A DNA stretch of 64,000 nucleotides, taken from contig NZ_JAJGWT010000008.1 in the NCBI RefSeq assembly GCF_021390715.1, forward strand, positions 62,001 to 126,000, given 5' to 3'. Under the pieces are notes generated by a model. That model was not told where the DNA came from and searched no databases. It saw nothing but the letters and a program-made list of their open reading frames with translations. Origin of the DNA: Tenacibaculum piscium. GTDB lineage: Bacteria; Bacteroidota; Bacteroidia; Flavobacteriales; Flavobacteriaceae. Numbering within the stretch: position 1 is the stretch's first letter; each line of letters begins with the position of its first letter. The translations under genes and the position numbers were made by a program. Shown piece by piece: positions 25,516 to 34,252 of the stretch.

Positions 25516-27829
25516 TAAAAATAGTACTACAAAAATACACGCACAACCTCCTGAAAATCTAACAGGTATTGAGCTTATTGACGTACCAACAAAAGCCGTA
25601 GGTACAAAAGCAATAAAATCGGCATTGAGCCATGTTTTCTCTGAAACAGGCGTTGTCCGAGGGATTAGTTTACTTAAAAACATCAATCAATTAGATGGCT
25701 TTGATTGCCCTGGTTGTGCTTGGCCAGACCCTGATGAAAAAAGAGCTTTTTTAGCAGAATATTGTGAAAATGGTGCAAAAGCAGTCGCCGAAGAAGCAAC
25801 CACTAATAGGGTTTCTCCCCTGTTTTTTGCGACACATTCCGTACAAGAAATGTCAGCATGGTCAGATTATAAAATTGGAAAAAGTGGACGAATTACACAT
25901 CCAATGATTCTTAAAGAAGGAAGCGATAATTATGAAGAAATTTCTTGGGAAGAAGCCTTTAAACTTATCGGAAATCAATTAAATAATTTGAAATCTCCTG
26001 ATGAAGCCATTTTCTATACCTCAGGAAGAACAAGTAATGAAGCGGCTTTTTTATATCAATTATTTGTTCGAAAATTTGGAACAAATAACATGCCTGATTG
26101 CTCTAATATGTGTCATGAAAGTAGCGGTAGCGGACTTTCTGAAACTGTCGGAATTGGTAAAGGTTCCGTTACTTTAGATGATTTTAATCACGCAGATTTA
26201 GTACTTGTTATCGGGCAAAATCCAGGAACAAATCATCCGAGAATGCTAACTGCCCTACATCAAACTAAAAAAAATGGCGGTAAAATAATTACGGTTAATC
26301 CATTGCCAGAAGTCGGTTTGATGAATTATATCGACCCGCAAAACCCATTGAAATGGCTTGGCGATGGCGAAAAATTAACAGATCTTTTTCTTCAAGTAAA
26401 AATTAACGGAGACGTAGCTTTGCTTAAAATCATCTTAAAATTGATGAAAAAACAAGAAGAAGAAAAAGGAGGCGTTTTTAATCATCAATTTATAAAAGAA
26501 AAAACTGCTGGTTTAGAAGATTTTTTAGCCGATTTAGATACATATTCAATCCCCGAATTACTACCACAAACAGGTTTATCCCTAGAAATTATTCAAAAAG
26601 CAACGGATATGATTATCAATAATGATAAAATAATTATCTGTTGGGCAATGGGATTAACGCAACATAAAAATGCTGTTGATAATATTCGTGAAGTCGTAAA
26701 TTTACTCCTTTTAAAAGGAAGTATCGGGAAAAAAGGTGCAGGAACTTGCCCTGTTCGAGGACATTCCAACGTGCAAGGAGATCGAACCATGGGAATTTGG
26801 GAAAAACCACAAGATAGCTTTTTAGATAGCTTGGAAAAAGAATTTCAATTCAAAGCACCACGAAAACACGGATACGATGTTGTAGCTTCTATCGAGGCGA
26901 TGCACGAGAAAAAAGCACGCATTTTTGTAGGAATGGGTGGGAATTTTATCTCTGCAACTCCTGATACCGAATTTACCGCCAAAGCATTGGAAAACTGTGA
27001 TTTAACAGTTCAAATATCAACAAAATTAAACAGAAGTCATTTAATTCACGGAAAACAAGCCCTGATTTTACCTTGTTTAGGACGCTCGGAAAAAGATACA
27101 CAAAAATCTGGAGACCAATTCGTTACCGTAGAAAATTCAATGGGTGTTGTGCATCAGTCAAACGGACATTTAAACCCTTCTTCGGAATACTTATTGAGCG
27201 AACCCGCCATTGTTGCTGGTATCGCAAAAGCAACTTTGAAAAATACCAATATCGATTGGAAAGCACTCATCGAAAATTACGATTTAATTCGTGATAAAAT
27301 TGAAGCAACAATCCCTGGTTTTGAAAATTATAATCAAAAAGTTCGTAAAAAAGGAGGCTTTTATCTGCCAAACAACGCAAGAGATAATAATTTTAGCCCA
27401 ACAGCAACAGGAAAAGCCAATTTTACCACAAATTTACCTTCGGATATTACGCTAAATGAAAATCATTTTATGATGATGACCATTCGTACACACGACCAAT
27501 ACAATACCACTATTTACGGTTTAAATGACCGTTATAGAGGAATTTTAAACGAACGAAGAGTTGTCTTTATGAATCCTGAAGATATGGAAAAACAAGGATT
27601 GAAAAAATTAGATAAAGTCGATTTAACAAGCCATTTTCAAGGAGAAAAAAGACACGCAATAGGATTTTTAGTGATTCCTTATAGTATTCCAAAACAATGT
27701 ACTGCCACTTATTTTCCAGAAACAAATGTGTTAGTTCCTATTAAAAGTAAAGCCAAAGGTAGTCATACACCTACTTCTAAAACAGTGATTATCAGTATAA
27801 AAAAACAAGAAATAATAACATCATCATAA
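25508..27829 (+). CDS. FdhF/YdeP-type molybdopterin oxidoreductase (formate dehydrogenase-like)
   Basis: A 773-residue enzyme of the YdeP-like formate dehydrogenase alpha family. N-terminal GFDCPGCAWPDPDEKRAFLAEYC (Cys67, Cys70, Cys86) is the family hallmark and probably binds an iron-sulfur cluster. NMCHESSG (Cys202) is at the place of the molybdenum ligand; it is cysteine, and no in-frame TGA is present, so there is no selenocysteine. The C-terminal part (about 640-760) is the molybdopterin dinucleotide-binding domain (MMTIRTHDQYNTTIYGL). No electron-transfer subunit or signal peptide is seen, so it is a soluble enzyme with an unknown acceptor. E. coli YdeP is linked to acid resistance; formate oxidation here is unproven. 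Confidence 0.92.
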   Translation: MNDKNSTTKIHAQPPENLTGIELIDVPTKAVGTKAIKSALSHVFSETGVVRGISLLKNINQLDGFDCPGCAWPDPDEKRAFLAEYCENGAKAVAEEATTNRVSPLFFATHSVQEMSAWSDYKIGKSGRITHPMILKEGSDNYEEISWEEAFKLIGNQLNNLKSPDEAIFYTSGRTSNEAAFLYQLFVRKFGTNNMPDCSNMCHESSGSGLSETVGIGKGSVTLDDFNHADLVLVIGQNPGTNHPRMLTALHQTKKNGGKIITVNPLPEVGLMNYIDPQNPLKWLGDGEKLTDLFLQVKINGDVALLKIILKLMKKQEEEKGGVFNHQFIKEKTAGLEDFLADLDTYSIPELLPQTGLSLEIIQKATDMIINNDKIIICWAMGLTQHKNAVDNIREVVNLLLLKGSIGKKGAGTCPVRGHSNVQGDRTMGIWEKPQDSFLDSLEKEFQFKAPRKHGYDVVASIEAMHEKKARIFVGMGGNFISATPDTEFTAKALENCDLTVQISTKLNRSHLIHGKQALILPCLGRSEKDTQKSGDQFVTVENSMGVVHQSNGHLNPSSEYLLSEPAIVAGIAKATLKNTNIDWKALIENYDLIRDKIEATIPGFENYNQKVRKKGGFYLPNNARDNNFSPTATGKANFTTNLPSDITLNENHFMMMTIRTHDQYNTTIYGLNDRYRGILNERRVVFMNPEDMEKQGLKKLDKVDLTSHFQGEKRHAIGFLVIPYSIPKQCTATYFPETNVLVPIKSKAKGSHTPTSKTVIISIKKQEIITSS

Positions 27830-27860
27830 ATAATAAAACAATAATAAAAAATAATAAAAT

Positions 27861-28631
27861 ATGTCAATAGAAGAAGATAAAAATAAAATCGAAAGGTTAC
27901 AAAACGATTTAAATCAAGCAAATTTAAAAAGACAAGAATCTGAAAATGAACTCAATAGAACTCGTAAAAATCTAAAAGAATTTCAACTAAAAAGACAAGA
28001 TGTTGAAGAAAAATTAATAAAAGCTCAAGAAGAATTAGCCGAAATTCAAGAAGAAAAAGAGGAATCAGGAGACGATTTAACAGAAGTTCAGGAAAAATTA
28101 ACCGAACTTAAAAGTAAATACAAAACAACGTCGATGGTTTTAGGAATATTATTAGGACTTTCACTTGGTGCTTGCTACTATTTTTACAACCTAAGTAATG
28201 AGTCTTCTTCTTTTACTGATGATAAAATTGCAATGATAAAAAGCACCGAAAATAGTCGTGTTTTAGACAGTATCGAAAGAGCAAATATCAGAGCTTTAAG
28301 AAATGGCGATGACACTGAGGACAACCAGAGAACTGGAATTAATTCAGAAAATTTAGATCAAACTATTGAGCAAGTAAGCACAAACACTGCTGGTGAAACT
28401 ATTTATTCTGTTCAAATTGGTGTATTCCAAAAAAATAGATTCCCTTTATTATCAACGCAAACAATTCCTTCAATAGTTACTTCTGATAACGGTTATTTTA
28501 AATATTCTTTAGGTTTATTTACCACATTAAATGAAGCTAAAAAACTTAAAAAAGAATTGATTAAACTTGGAATTAGTGATGCTTTTGTAGCTTCTTATGT
28601 TGATGGAACACGTCAAAAAATTCACGATTAA
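27861..28631 (+). CDS. Coiled-coil membrane protein with SPOR-like domain
   Basis: A 256-residue protein in three parts. Residues 1-88 are a long charged coiled coil (heptads of K, E and Q), 90-111 a transmembrane helix (SMVLGILLGLSLGACYYFY), and about 182-252 a domain ending YSVQIGVFQ...FKYSLGLFTTLNEAKKLKKELI...DAFVASYVDG, the pattern of SPOR domains, which bind denuded glycan strands of peptidoglycan. The coiled coil would be cytoplasmic and the SPOR domain periplasmic. It follows the oxidoreductase by 31 bp and precedes the barrel-like protein by about 50 bp, so all four genes may be one transcript. Role unknown. Confidence 0.78.
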   Translation: MSIEEDKNKIERLQNDLNQANLKRQESENELNRTRKNLKEFQLKRQDVEEKLIKAQEELAEIQEEKEESGDDLTEVQEKLTELKSKYKTTSMVLGILLGLSLGACYYFYNLSNESSSFTDDKIAMIKSTENSRVLDSIERANIRALRNGDDTEDNQRTGINSENLDQTIEQVSTNTAGETIYSVQIGVFQKNRFPLLSTQTIPSIVTSDNGYFKYSLGLFTTLNEAKKLKKELIKLGISDAFVASYVDGTRQKIHD

Positions 28632-28683
28632 TCATGATTAATTCATGAATTTTATAAAAAATAAATAAAATAAAAATAATTTG

Positions 28684-30336
28684 ATGTTATTGAAAATTTC
28701 AAAATGTTTTAGCTATTTTAAACGAACACTTGTAGTCTTTTTTGCTATGAGTGTTCATTTTTTTTACGCTCAAAACACGAACATAAGCACGAACAGGAAT
28801 CAAGTAAATCAAGCAACAATTTATATAAAAAATCAAAAAATCCCCGAAAAAGAAACCCAAATAGGTTTTGGAGCTGTTGATTTTTTATCTATAAAAATGC
28901 CTAAAAACAAAGGAAAAGATGAAAAAAATATGGGATTCACAGGGATTCATTACAACCTAAAACTAAACGATTGGAGTTATGCTGGTCTTGGTATTTACGG
29001 AGCCGTAACGGGTATTCGTGGTGGTTTTTTTACCTTGGGAATCAATGCTGGAATTCAACAAAAAATCAGCAAAAATATGTTTGTTGATGCGGGAGTTCAT
29101 CTTGGTGGTGGTGGCGGTGCATCAGCTCCAGATGGCGGTGGTGCCTTTATTTTACCACACTTAAATTTAGGATATAATTTCGGCTATTTCTCAACAACAG
29201 CAGGATATAGTTACGTTAATTTTTTTGACAAAGGAGCTATTAAAAATCATCAATTTAATGTTGCTATTCAAATACCGTTATCTTTTGAAACAGCTGATTT
29301 TAAACAACGAGAACGTGTTTTTAATTTTGATGATTTTGAAAATCTAAAAAATACGTCTTGGAACACGCTTAGTAATCGAATTTCTTTGTTAGTTCATTTG
29401 AATAATTTATCAGTAAAAAAAGGGAATTATAAAGGAAAAACAATGCGATTAGCTGGTTTTGAATTGAACTCTTATTTTAACAAAAATATGTTCTTTTTTG
29501 TAAAAGCTGATGGTGCATATCACGGAATTAAAGCGGGATATATGGATGTTTTTCTAGGTGCTGGATACCATATTTCAATGAATAAAAATCGTACAAATAT
29601 TTTAGCTAAATTCGGTATTGGTGCTGGCGGCGGCGGCGGCGTAGAAACTAAAGGTGGGTTTTTAATATATCCTGATATCTCTATTGAACAAAAAGTATTG
29701 AACAATATGTATGTATCAGTCAATAAGGGATTTTTAATGAGTCCTGACGCTCATTTTTCAAGTAACACACTAGGTTTTGGATTAAAATACTATCTTGATA
29801 AAGATGGAATTACTCCTAGTTCTTCTGCTCCTGAAAAAAGCTTTTCATCAGCAAAATTAAAAGGATTGGAGGTTATTATAAAACAAGATTTATATCTAAA
29901 TGCTTCAAGAATTGTTTCAACAAATAAGAATAAAAAAGACCTTGAATTTGATAAAAATATGCATCAAATTTCGTTACAAATAAACTTATTTTTGAATAAA
30001 TATATCTACGGAGCGGGTCAAACTTCGTTCGCTAATTTTGGTGATGCAGGTGCTTATGCCGAAGGAATTGTTGGTTTAGGAGTGCAGTCGGCTCGTTTTT
30101 TAAACAATACAACATCGGTATTTGCACAAGTTCTAGCAGGTGCTGCTGGTGGTGGCGGAATTAGTACAGGAGAAGGTTTGATCGTAAAACCAAGTATCGG
30201 AATTAATCATAAATTAACCAATAAATTAAATGCAAGAGCTGGATTTGGCTACGTAAAAGCTCGTGGTGGAAATTTAAGTAATCCGTATTTAAATATTGGT
30301 ATTAGTTACCGTTTCTCATTTTTAAGCGTTGAGTAG
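28684..30336 (+). CDS. Envelope protein with three glycine-rich repeats
   Basis: A 550-residue exported protein with a signal peptide ending near FFYAQ. It consists of three similar units of about 170 residues. Each has a core of four or five glycines followed by a fixed pattern: GGGGGASAPDGGGAFILP (about 143-160), GGGGGVETKGGFLIYP (about 316-331) and GGGGISTGEGLIVKP (about 487-501). Each core is followed by strand-like alternating residues, and the C-terminal ISYRF suits an outer-membrane barrel. The ATG at 28684 is preferred over the TTG codon before it. I do not recognise the family. It follows the SPOR gene by about 50 bp and ends in a strong terminator. Confidence 0.7.
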   Translation: MLLKISKCFSYFKRTLVVFFAMSVHFFYAQNTNISTNRNQVNQATIYIKNQKIPEKETQIGFGAVDFLSIKMPKNKGKDEKNMGFTGIHYNLKLNDWSYAGLGIYGAVTGIRGGFFTLGINAGIQQKISKNMFVDAGVHLGGGGGASAPDGGGAFILPHLNLGYNFGYFSTTAGYSYVNFFDKGAIKNHQFNVAIQIPLSFETADFKQRERVFNFDDFENLKNTSWNTLSNRISLLVHLNNLSVKKGNYKGKTMRLAGFELNSYFNKNMFFFVKADGAYHGIKAGYMDVFLGAGYHISMNKNRTNILAKFGIGAGGGGGVETKGGFLIYPDISIEQKVLNNMYVSVNKGFLMSPDAHFSSNTLGFGLKYYLDKDGITPSSSAPEKSFSSAKLKGLEVIIKQDLYLNASRIVSTNKNKKDLEFDKNMHQISLQINLFLNKYIYGAGQTSFANFGDAGAYAEGIVGLGVQSARFLNNTTSVFAQVLAGAAGGGGISTGEGLIVKPSIGINHKLTNKLNARAGFGYVKARGGNLSNPYLNIGISYRFSFLSVE

Positions 30337-30377
30337 TTTTCAATTTACTTAAATATTTAGTTAGATTTAGTAAAAAA

Positions 30378-30408
30378 AGACTGTCAAAAATGACAGTCTT
30401 TTTTTTGG
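30378..30408 (+). terminator. Terminator of the fdhD cluster
   Basis: Arms AGACTGTCA (30378-30386) and TGACAGTCT (30391-30399) followed by nine T's. Confidence 0.9.
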
Positions 30409-30551
30409 TTAAAACACTCTCTTTAGTTAGTTATTTAAGCTAGTTTAAAATATTGCTTCACTCCTATTTTAAATCTTATTTTATACTCTTATTTTTAGTT
30501 TTTTTGTTAGCTTATTATTTTAGAATCCACTAAGAGCCTATTAAAAATAAA

Positions 30552-30697
30552 CTGTTAGTTCTAGTGTTTTTTTTCTTCTAAAAAATTGTGTCGAAGAACT
30601 TTTTAGCGTCAAAATTCACTAAATATAAAACTCAAATTCTCGAACAATTTTTAATTCCTTTTAATCATTAAATTAAAATCACTCACTCGAATTGACA
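30552..30697. repeat. Palindromic intergenic element, diverged copy
   Basis: About 146 bp with arms near CTGTTAGTTCTAGTG (left) and ACTCGAATTGACA (right). It aligns along its whole length with the cleaner copy at 38481-38632, including an inner TCTCGA and the middle TTTTTAATTCCTTTTAATCATT. The right arm carries a 4-bp ACTC duplication. It is non-coding. Confidence 0.7.
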
Positions 30698-32054
30698 TTA
30701 TCAAAAAAAAGCTAAAAATTACTACGGTAAATCAAGTTCAGGTTGTTGATATTATTTTGTAATTATAAAAATATTTATAATTTTGATAGACTTTGTCTTT
30801 TAAGAACAAGCAAAACTAATTATTGTTATGTTTTATTTTTGAATTTCAGATTGTAATAAAACTGGTAAGTAAATCAGACAGATAAACTAAATAGTATTGT
30901 AAACTGAAATAAATTCAGCATAACTTTTTTGAATCAGTAGTCAGTAGATGTTTATTAAGAAAGACTATTACATTTGTACATTAAAGTTAACAACAACACT
31001 TGTTTACAATAGTAAACAATACAACCACAACATAAGAAAACACATTTATTAACAAATGTAATCTAACGTAAAATTACCTGTTGATTACGATTATATTATT
31101 TTAGTAATATTCTTAATTATTTTACCAAGATTTATTAATAAACAACTGTAAAAACACACTCTTGCTCGTTAACTTTCTGACAAGTAAGTAAATTAGTATT
31201 TATATATCTTATTTTTATTATATTATTAGTTTTACGATTAAACTTAAAGTTAGTTTGAACTACATCTACATTACATAGCGCTCTACTACTCTAGCCTATT
31301 TAATTTGAGTAGTTAAGTAGAAAAAAAAGTTCTTATTGATACTGATATAATTCTTTACACCTCTCTGGCTAGTATTACATTTGTAATCTTTAATTATTTA
31401 TAGTCGAAAATAATTAGTTTACAATCGTCGTTATGGTTGTTTTACATCTGTAATGAATCATAGTGTTCATAAAATAACATTACGTATACTTATGTAACAT
31501 ATATAATTGTATACTCCCTTCTTAAGAATTAAGAATCTATATTTTATTATAAACCTCACCTACTCTGTAAATTATTAGCTATAAAAAAGTTATCAATTAT
31601 TTAAAAAAGGGAATAACGACACGACATTGACCCTAAATCAGGATCTAAAACTGAAATAAATATAAATTCAATTTCTTATTTTTTTGTTACAAATTTTTTA
31701 AATTAAATGAAATTTACTAAAACAGACTCTAAGAATAATATAAGTTTTACTCCTATCTAAAAAACATACATTTGTAATTAATTATCTTACAATAATAGAT
31801 TACTTGTTTACTGATTCATCTATTTACAATAGTAATTAAATTAGTTTTATACTACTTGCAACAGTGTAACTCTTTTTAGTTACATATGTATCATGTTAAT
31901 TACACTTACAAAATGTTATTTTAGTATACTTTTGTAAATTAACTTATCTATTAAAGATTATTTAATAATAATTTAAGAGTAAAAAAATAACATTTATTTA
32001 TATTTTATAAAAAAATACTAAAGCTTACTGCTAAAAATATTCTTAAAAAAAGTA
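30698..32054. other. Gene desert with clustered TTAC-N4-GTAA dyads
   Basis: No gene is seen in this very AT-rich stretch. Short palindromes recur: TTACAATAGTAA at 31003-31014 (inside GTTTACAATAGTAAAC) and again at 31824-31835, ATTACATTTGTAAT at 31374-31387, TTACATCTGTAA at 31442-31453, and near matches at about 30968, 31052, 31767 and 31876. The consensus TTACAWNWGTAA suggests a repeated protein-binding site. A decayed copy of the downstream gene's start lies at 31541-31645. I see no DnaA boxes, so an origin is unlikely. Confidence 0.4.
31541..31645 (+). pseudogene. Decayed duplicate of the start of the 32083 RluA-family gene
   Basis: TTTTATTATAAACCTCACC and ACTCTGTAAATTA, then AAGTTATCAATTATTTAAAA, match 32157-32220 in the same order with a handful of substitutions, a 3-bp insertion and a single-base deletion that breaks the frame. 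It would have coded for FYYxPHxLCKL. A weaker match continues as TTGACCCTAAATCAGGA. No start codon is left and the rest of the gene is absent. Confidence 0.7.
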
Positions 32055-32062
32055 TATTTTTG
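32055..32062 (+). promoter_or_regulatory. -7 promoter box of the RluA-family gene
   Basis: TATTTTTG fits the consensus. Transcription would start near 32069, leaving a leader of about 14 nt before the TTG start codon. Confidence 0.5.
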
Positions 32063-32082
32063 CTTAAAACAGTCATCCTATT

Positions 32083-33762
32083 TTGAAGAACACACATTTT
32101 CACTATTTTTCTAGTCCTATAAACAATATAAAACTTCCTAATAAATTTACATTTCCTTTTTATTATGAACCTCACCCACTCTGTAAATTAGCAACAAAAG
32201 AAGTTATCAATTATTTAAAAAATCAAACAGATTTTAATCATAACTTTGGGATAGACCCTTCAAAAAAAGGACTACCAATTGGAAAAATGTTTGGAGTTTT
32301 AGTGGTAGAAAATCAACAAAAAGAAATTGGATATATCACTGCAGTATCTGGAAAATTAGGAGAAACAAATACACATCTTAAATTTGTTCCACCAGTATAT
32401 GATATGCTTGTTAAAGACTCCTACTATCTTCAAGAAAAAAATAATCTTATTAAATTTGATGGTAAACTTAAAAAATTAGAAGAAAATACCGAATATCAAA
32501 AATTAATAAACGTGTATAATTCAGAAAATGAAAAAGCAATTATCGATATTCATCAGAAAAAAGAAACCTTAAAAATTGCTAAAAATAATAGACGTTTAAA
32601 AAGGGAAAAAGCAATCGGAGAATTATCCGAAGAAGCGTATCTTATTTTAAAAAATACGCTTAGTAAAGAAAGTTTAGAGGCAAAACATTTTTTTAATAAT
32701 GTAAATCGTTACTGGAAACACAGATTAAAACCTATAAAAGAGGAACTTTTAGTTTTTACCGATGAAATAAAATTATTAAAAGAAAAACATAAAGCAATGT
32801 CTATTGCTTTACAAGTGTATATTTCAGAACAATATCAATTTTTAAACATTAAAAAAGAAGCAAAAAATTTAAAAGAATTATTTTCAGAAACTTCTGTGCA
32901 AAATTTACCTGCTGGTTCAGGCGAATGTACTGCTCCTAAATTGTTGCAATATGCCTTTTTAAATGATTTAAAACCGATTGCAATGGCAGAATTTTGGTGG
33001 GGCAAATCACCTAATAAAGAAATTAGAAAGCATGAACAATTCTACCCTGCTTGCCAAGGGAAATGCAAGCCAATTTTAACGCATATGTTAAAAGGAATTG
33101 AAATGGATACAAATCCATTGTTAGAAAATCCAGCGATTGGAAAAGAATTAGAAACTATTTTTGAAGATGATCAATTGATTGTCATTTGTAAACCTGCTGA
33201 TTTTCTCTCTGTTCCTGGTATTCATATTCAAGATTCTGTGTATACAAGAATTAAACAACAAGTTAAAAATATTTCAGGACCTATTATTGTGCATCGCTTA
33301 GATATGGCAACTTCTGGTTTATTAGTTTTAGCAAAAAATAAAGAGGCTCATAAAATTTTACAAAATCAATTTATAACTAAAACTGTTCAAAAAAAATATA
33401 CCGCACTATTAGACGGAATTATAACAGAAAATTCAGGAACAATTACCCTCCCACTTCGTGTAGATTTAGAAGATAGACCCAGACAGTTAGTTTGTTATGA
33501 ACATGGAAAAACTGCGAAAACAAATTGGGAAGTCGTAGAGCGTAAAAATGGAAAAACAAAAATTAGCTTCTACCCTATTTCAGGAAGAACTCATCAATTA
33601 CGAGTACATGCAGCGCATAGTCTCGGGCTAAACACGCCTATTCTTGGAGATGATTTATATGGTAAAAAATCTGATAGATTATATTTACATTCTGATACAT
33701 TATCATTTTATCACCCTATCACTAAAGAAAAAATTATTTTCTTAAAAAAAGCACCTTTTTAA
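32083..33762 (+). CDS. Two-domain RluA-family pseudouridine synthase
   Basis: A 559-residue protein. The C-terminal about 200 residues are the RluA catalytic domain, with HRLDMATSGLLVLAKN (nucleophilic Asp near 407) and GRTHQLRVHAAH (about 504-515). The N-terminal about 350 residues are a separate region seen in long bacterial RluA relatives: HPLCKLA near 31-37, a long charged helical segment (about 130-270) and PAGSGECTAPKLLQYAF (about 278-294) with CQGKC (about 325-329), which could bind a metal or RNA. The start codon is TTG; the next in-frame ATG is at residue 69, past conserved sequence. The RNA target is unknown. Confidence 0.88.
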   Translation: MKNTHFHYFSSPINNIKLPNKFTFPFYYEPHPLCKLATKEVINYLKNQTDFNHNFGIDPSKKGLPIGKMFGVLVVENQQKEIGYITAVSGKLGETNTHLKFVPPVYDMLVKDSYYLQEKNNLIKFDGKLKKLEENTEYQKLINVYNSENEKAIIDIHQKKETLKIAKNNRRLKREKAIGELSEEAYLILKNTLSKESLEAKHFFNNVNRYWKHRLKPIKEELLVFTDEIKLLKEKHKAMSIALQVYISEQYQFLNIKKEAKNLKELFSETSVQNLPAGSGECTAPKLLQYAFLNDLKPIAMAEFWWGKSPNKEIRKHEQFYPACQGKCKPILTHMLKGIEMDTNPLLENPAIGKELETIFEDDQLIVICKPADFLSVPGIHIQDSVYTRIKQQVKNISGPIIVHRLDMATSGLLVLAKNKEAHKILQNQFITKTVQKKYTALLDGIITENSGTITLPLRVDLEDRPRQLVCYEHGKTAKTNWEVVERKNGKTKISFYPISGRTHQLRVHAAHSLGLNTPILGDDLYGKKSDRLYLHSDTLSFYHPITKEKIIFLKKAPF

Positions 33763-34252
33763 TACTGATAATTTATTTATAATTCATTTTTTTGACTTTT
33801 AATCAATATGTAAATTTAGAGACTTTTATGACTTTTTAATGCTATGGTATAAAAAAATAATTTTAATTGATTTAAAGATGTTTTTAATAATTCCTAATTT
33901 TAAAGTTATTTATTTCTTAAATTTAGAAAAAAAATATATTTTAGTCAAATCTGATATGAATCGGTGTAATTTATATAAGTTTTTGATGAAAATAATAATC
34001 ATTTCTATTTTTAGATGACTTTTTTCATTTTTATAAACATCAATAATGCAATACTTTTATGAATTTTTAATAATATTACATTAAAAAAGTCTCTCCATTG
34101 ATTTGGAGAGACTTTTTAATTATCCTAATTTTATAGAATAATTTTTTACTTTTTATTTTTCGATAATTTTATGTGATTTTTTAGCGATTGTTACTAAATT
34201 AGTAAAGTGATTTTAACATCTCAAATAAAAATCAACGAAGAAAAATTAAAAT
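33763..34252. other. AT-rich intergenic region between convergent genes
   Basis: 490 bp with no gene seen. The only clear structure is the bidirectional terminator at 34087-34119. Confidence 0.6.
34087..34119. terminator. Bidirectional terminator, RluA-family gene and lon
   Basis: Arms AAAGTCTCTCC (34087-34097) and GGAGAGACTTT (34105-34115), A- and T-flanked; about 135 bp past the lon stop and 325 bp past the RluA-family stop. Confidence 0.8.

Noticed and set aside
25508..27829. Possible selenocysteine in the formate dehydrogenase-like protein
   Set aside because: The position is a cysteine codon (Cys202), and the frame has no internal TGA.
30698..32054. Gene desert as a replication origin
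   Set aside because: No cluster of DnaA boxes (TTATCCACA type) and no dnaA, dnaN or gidA gene beside it.
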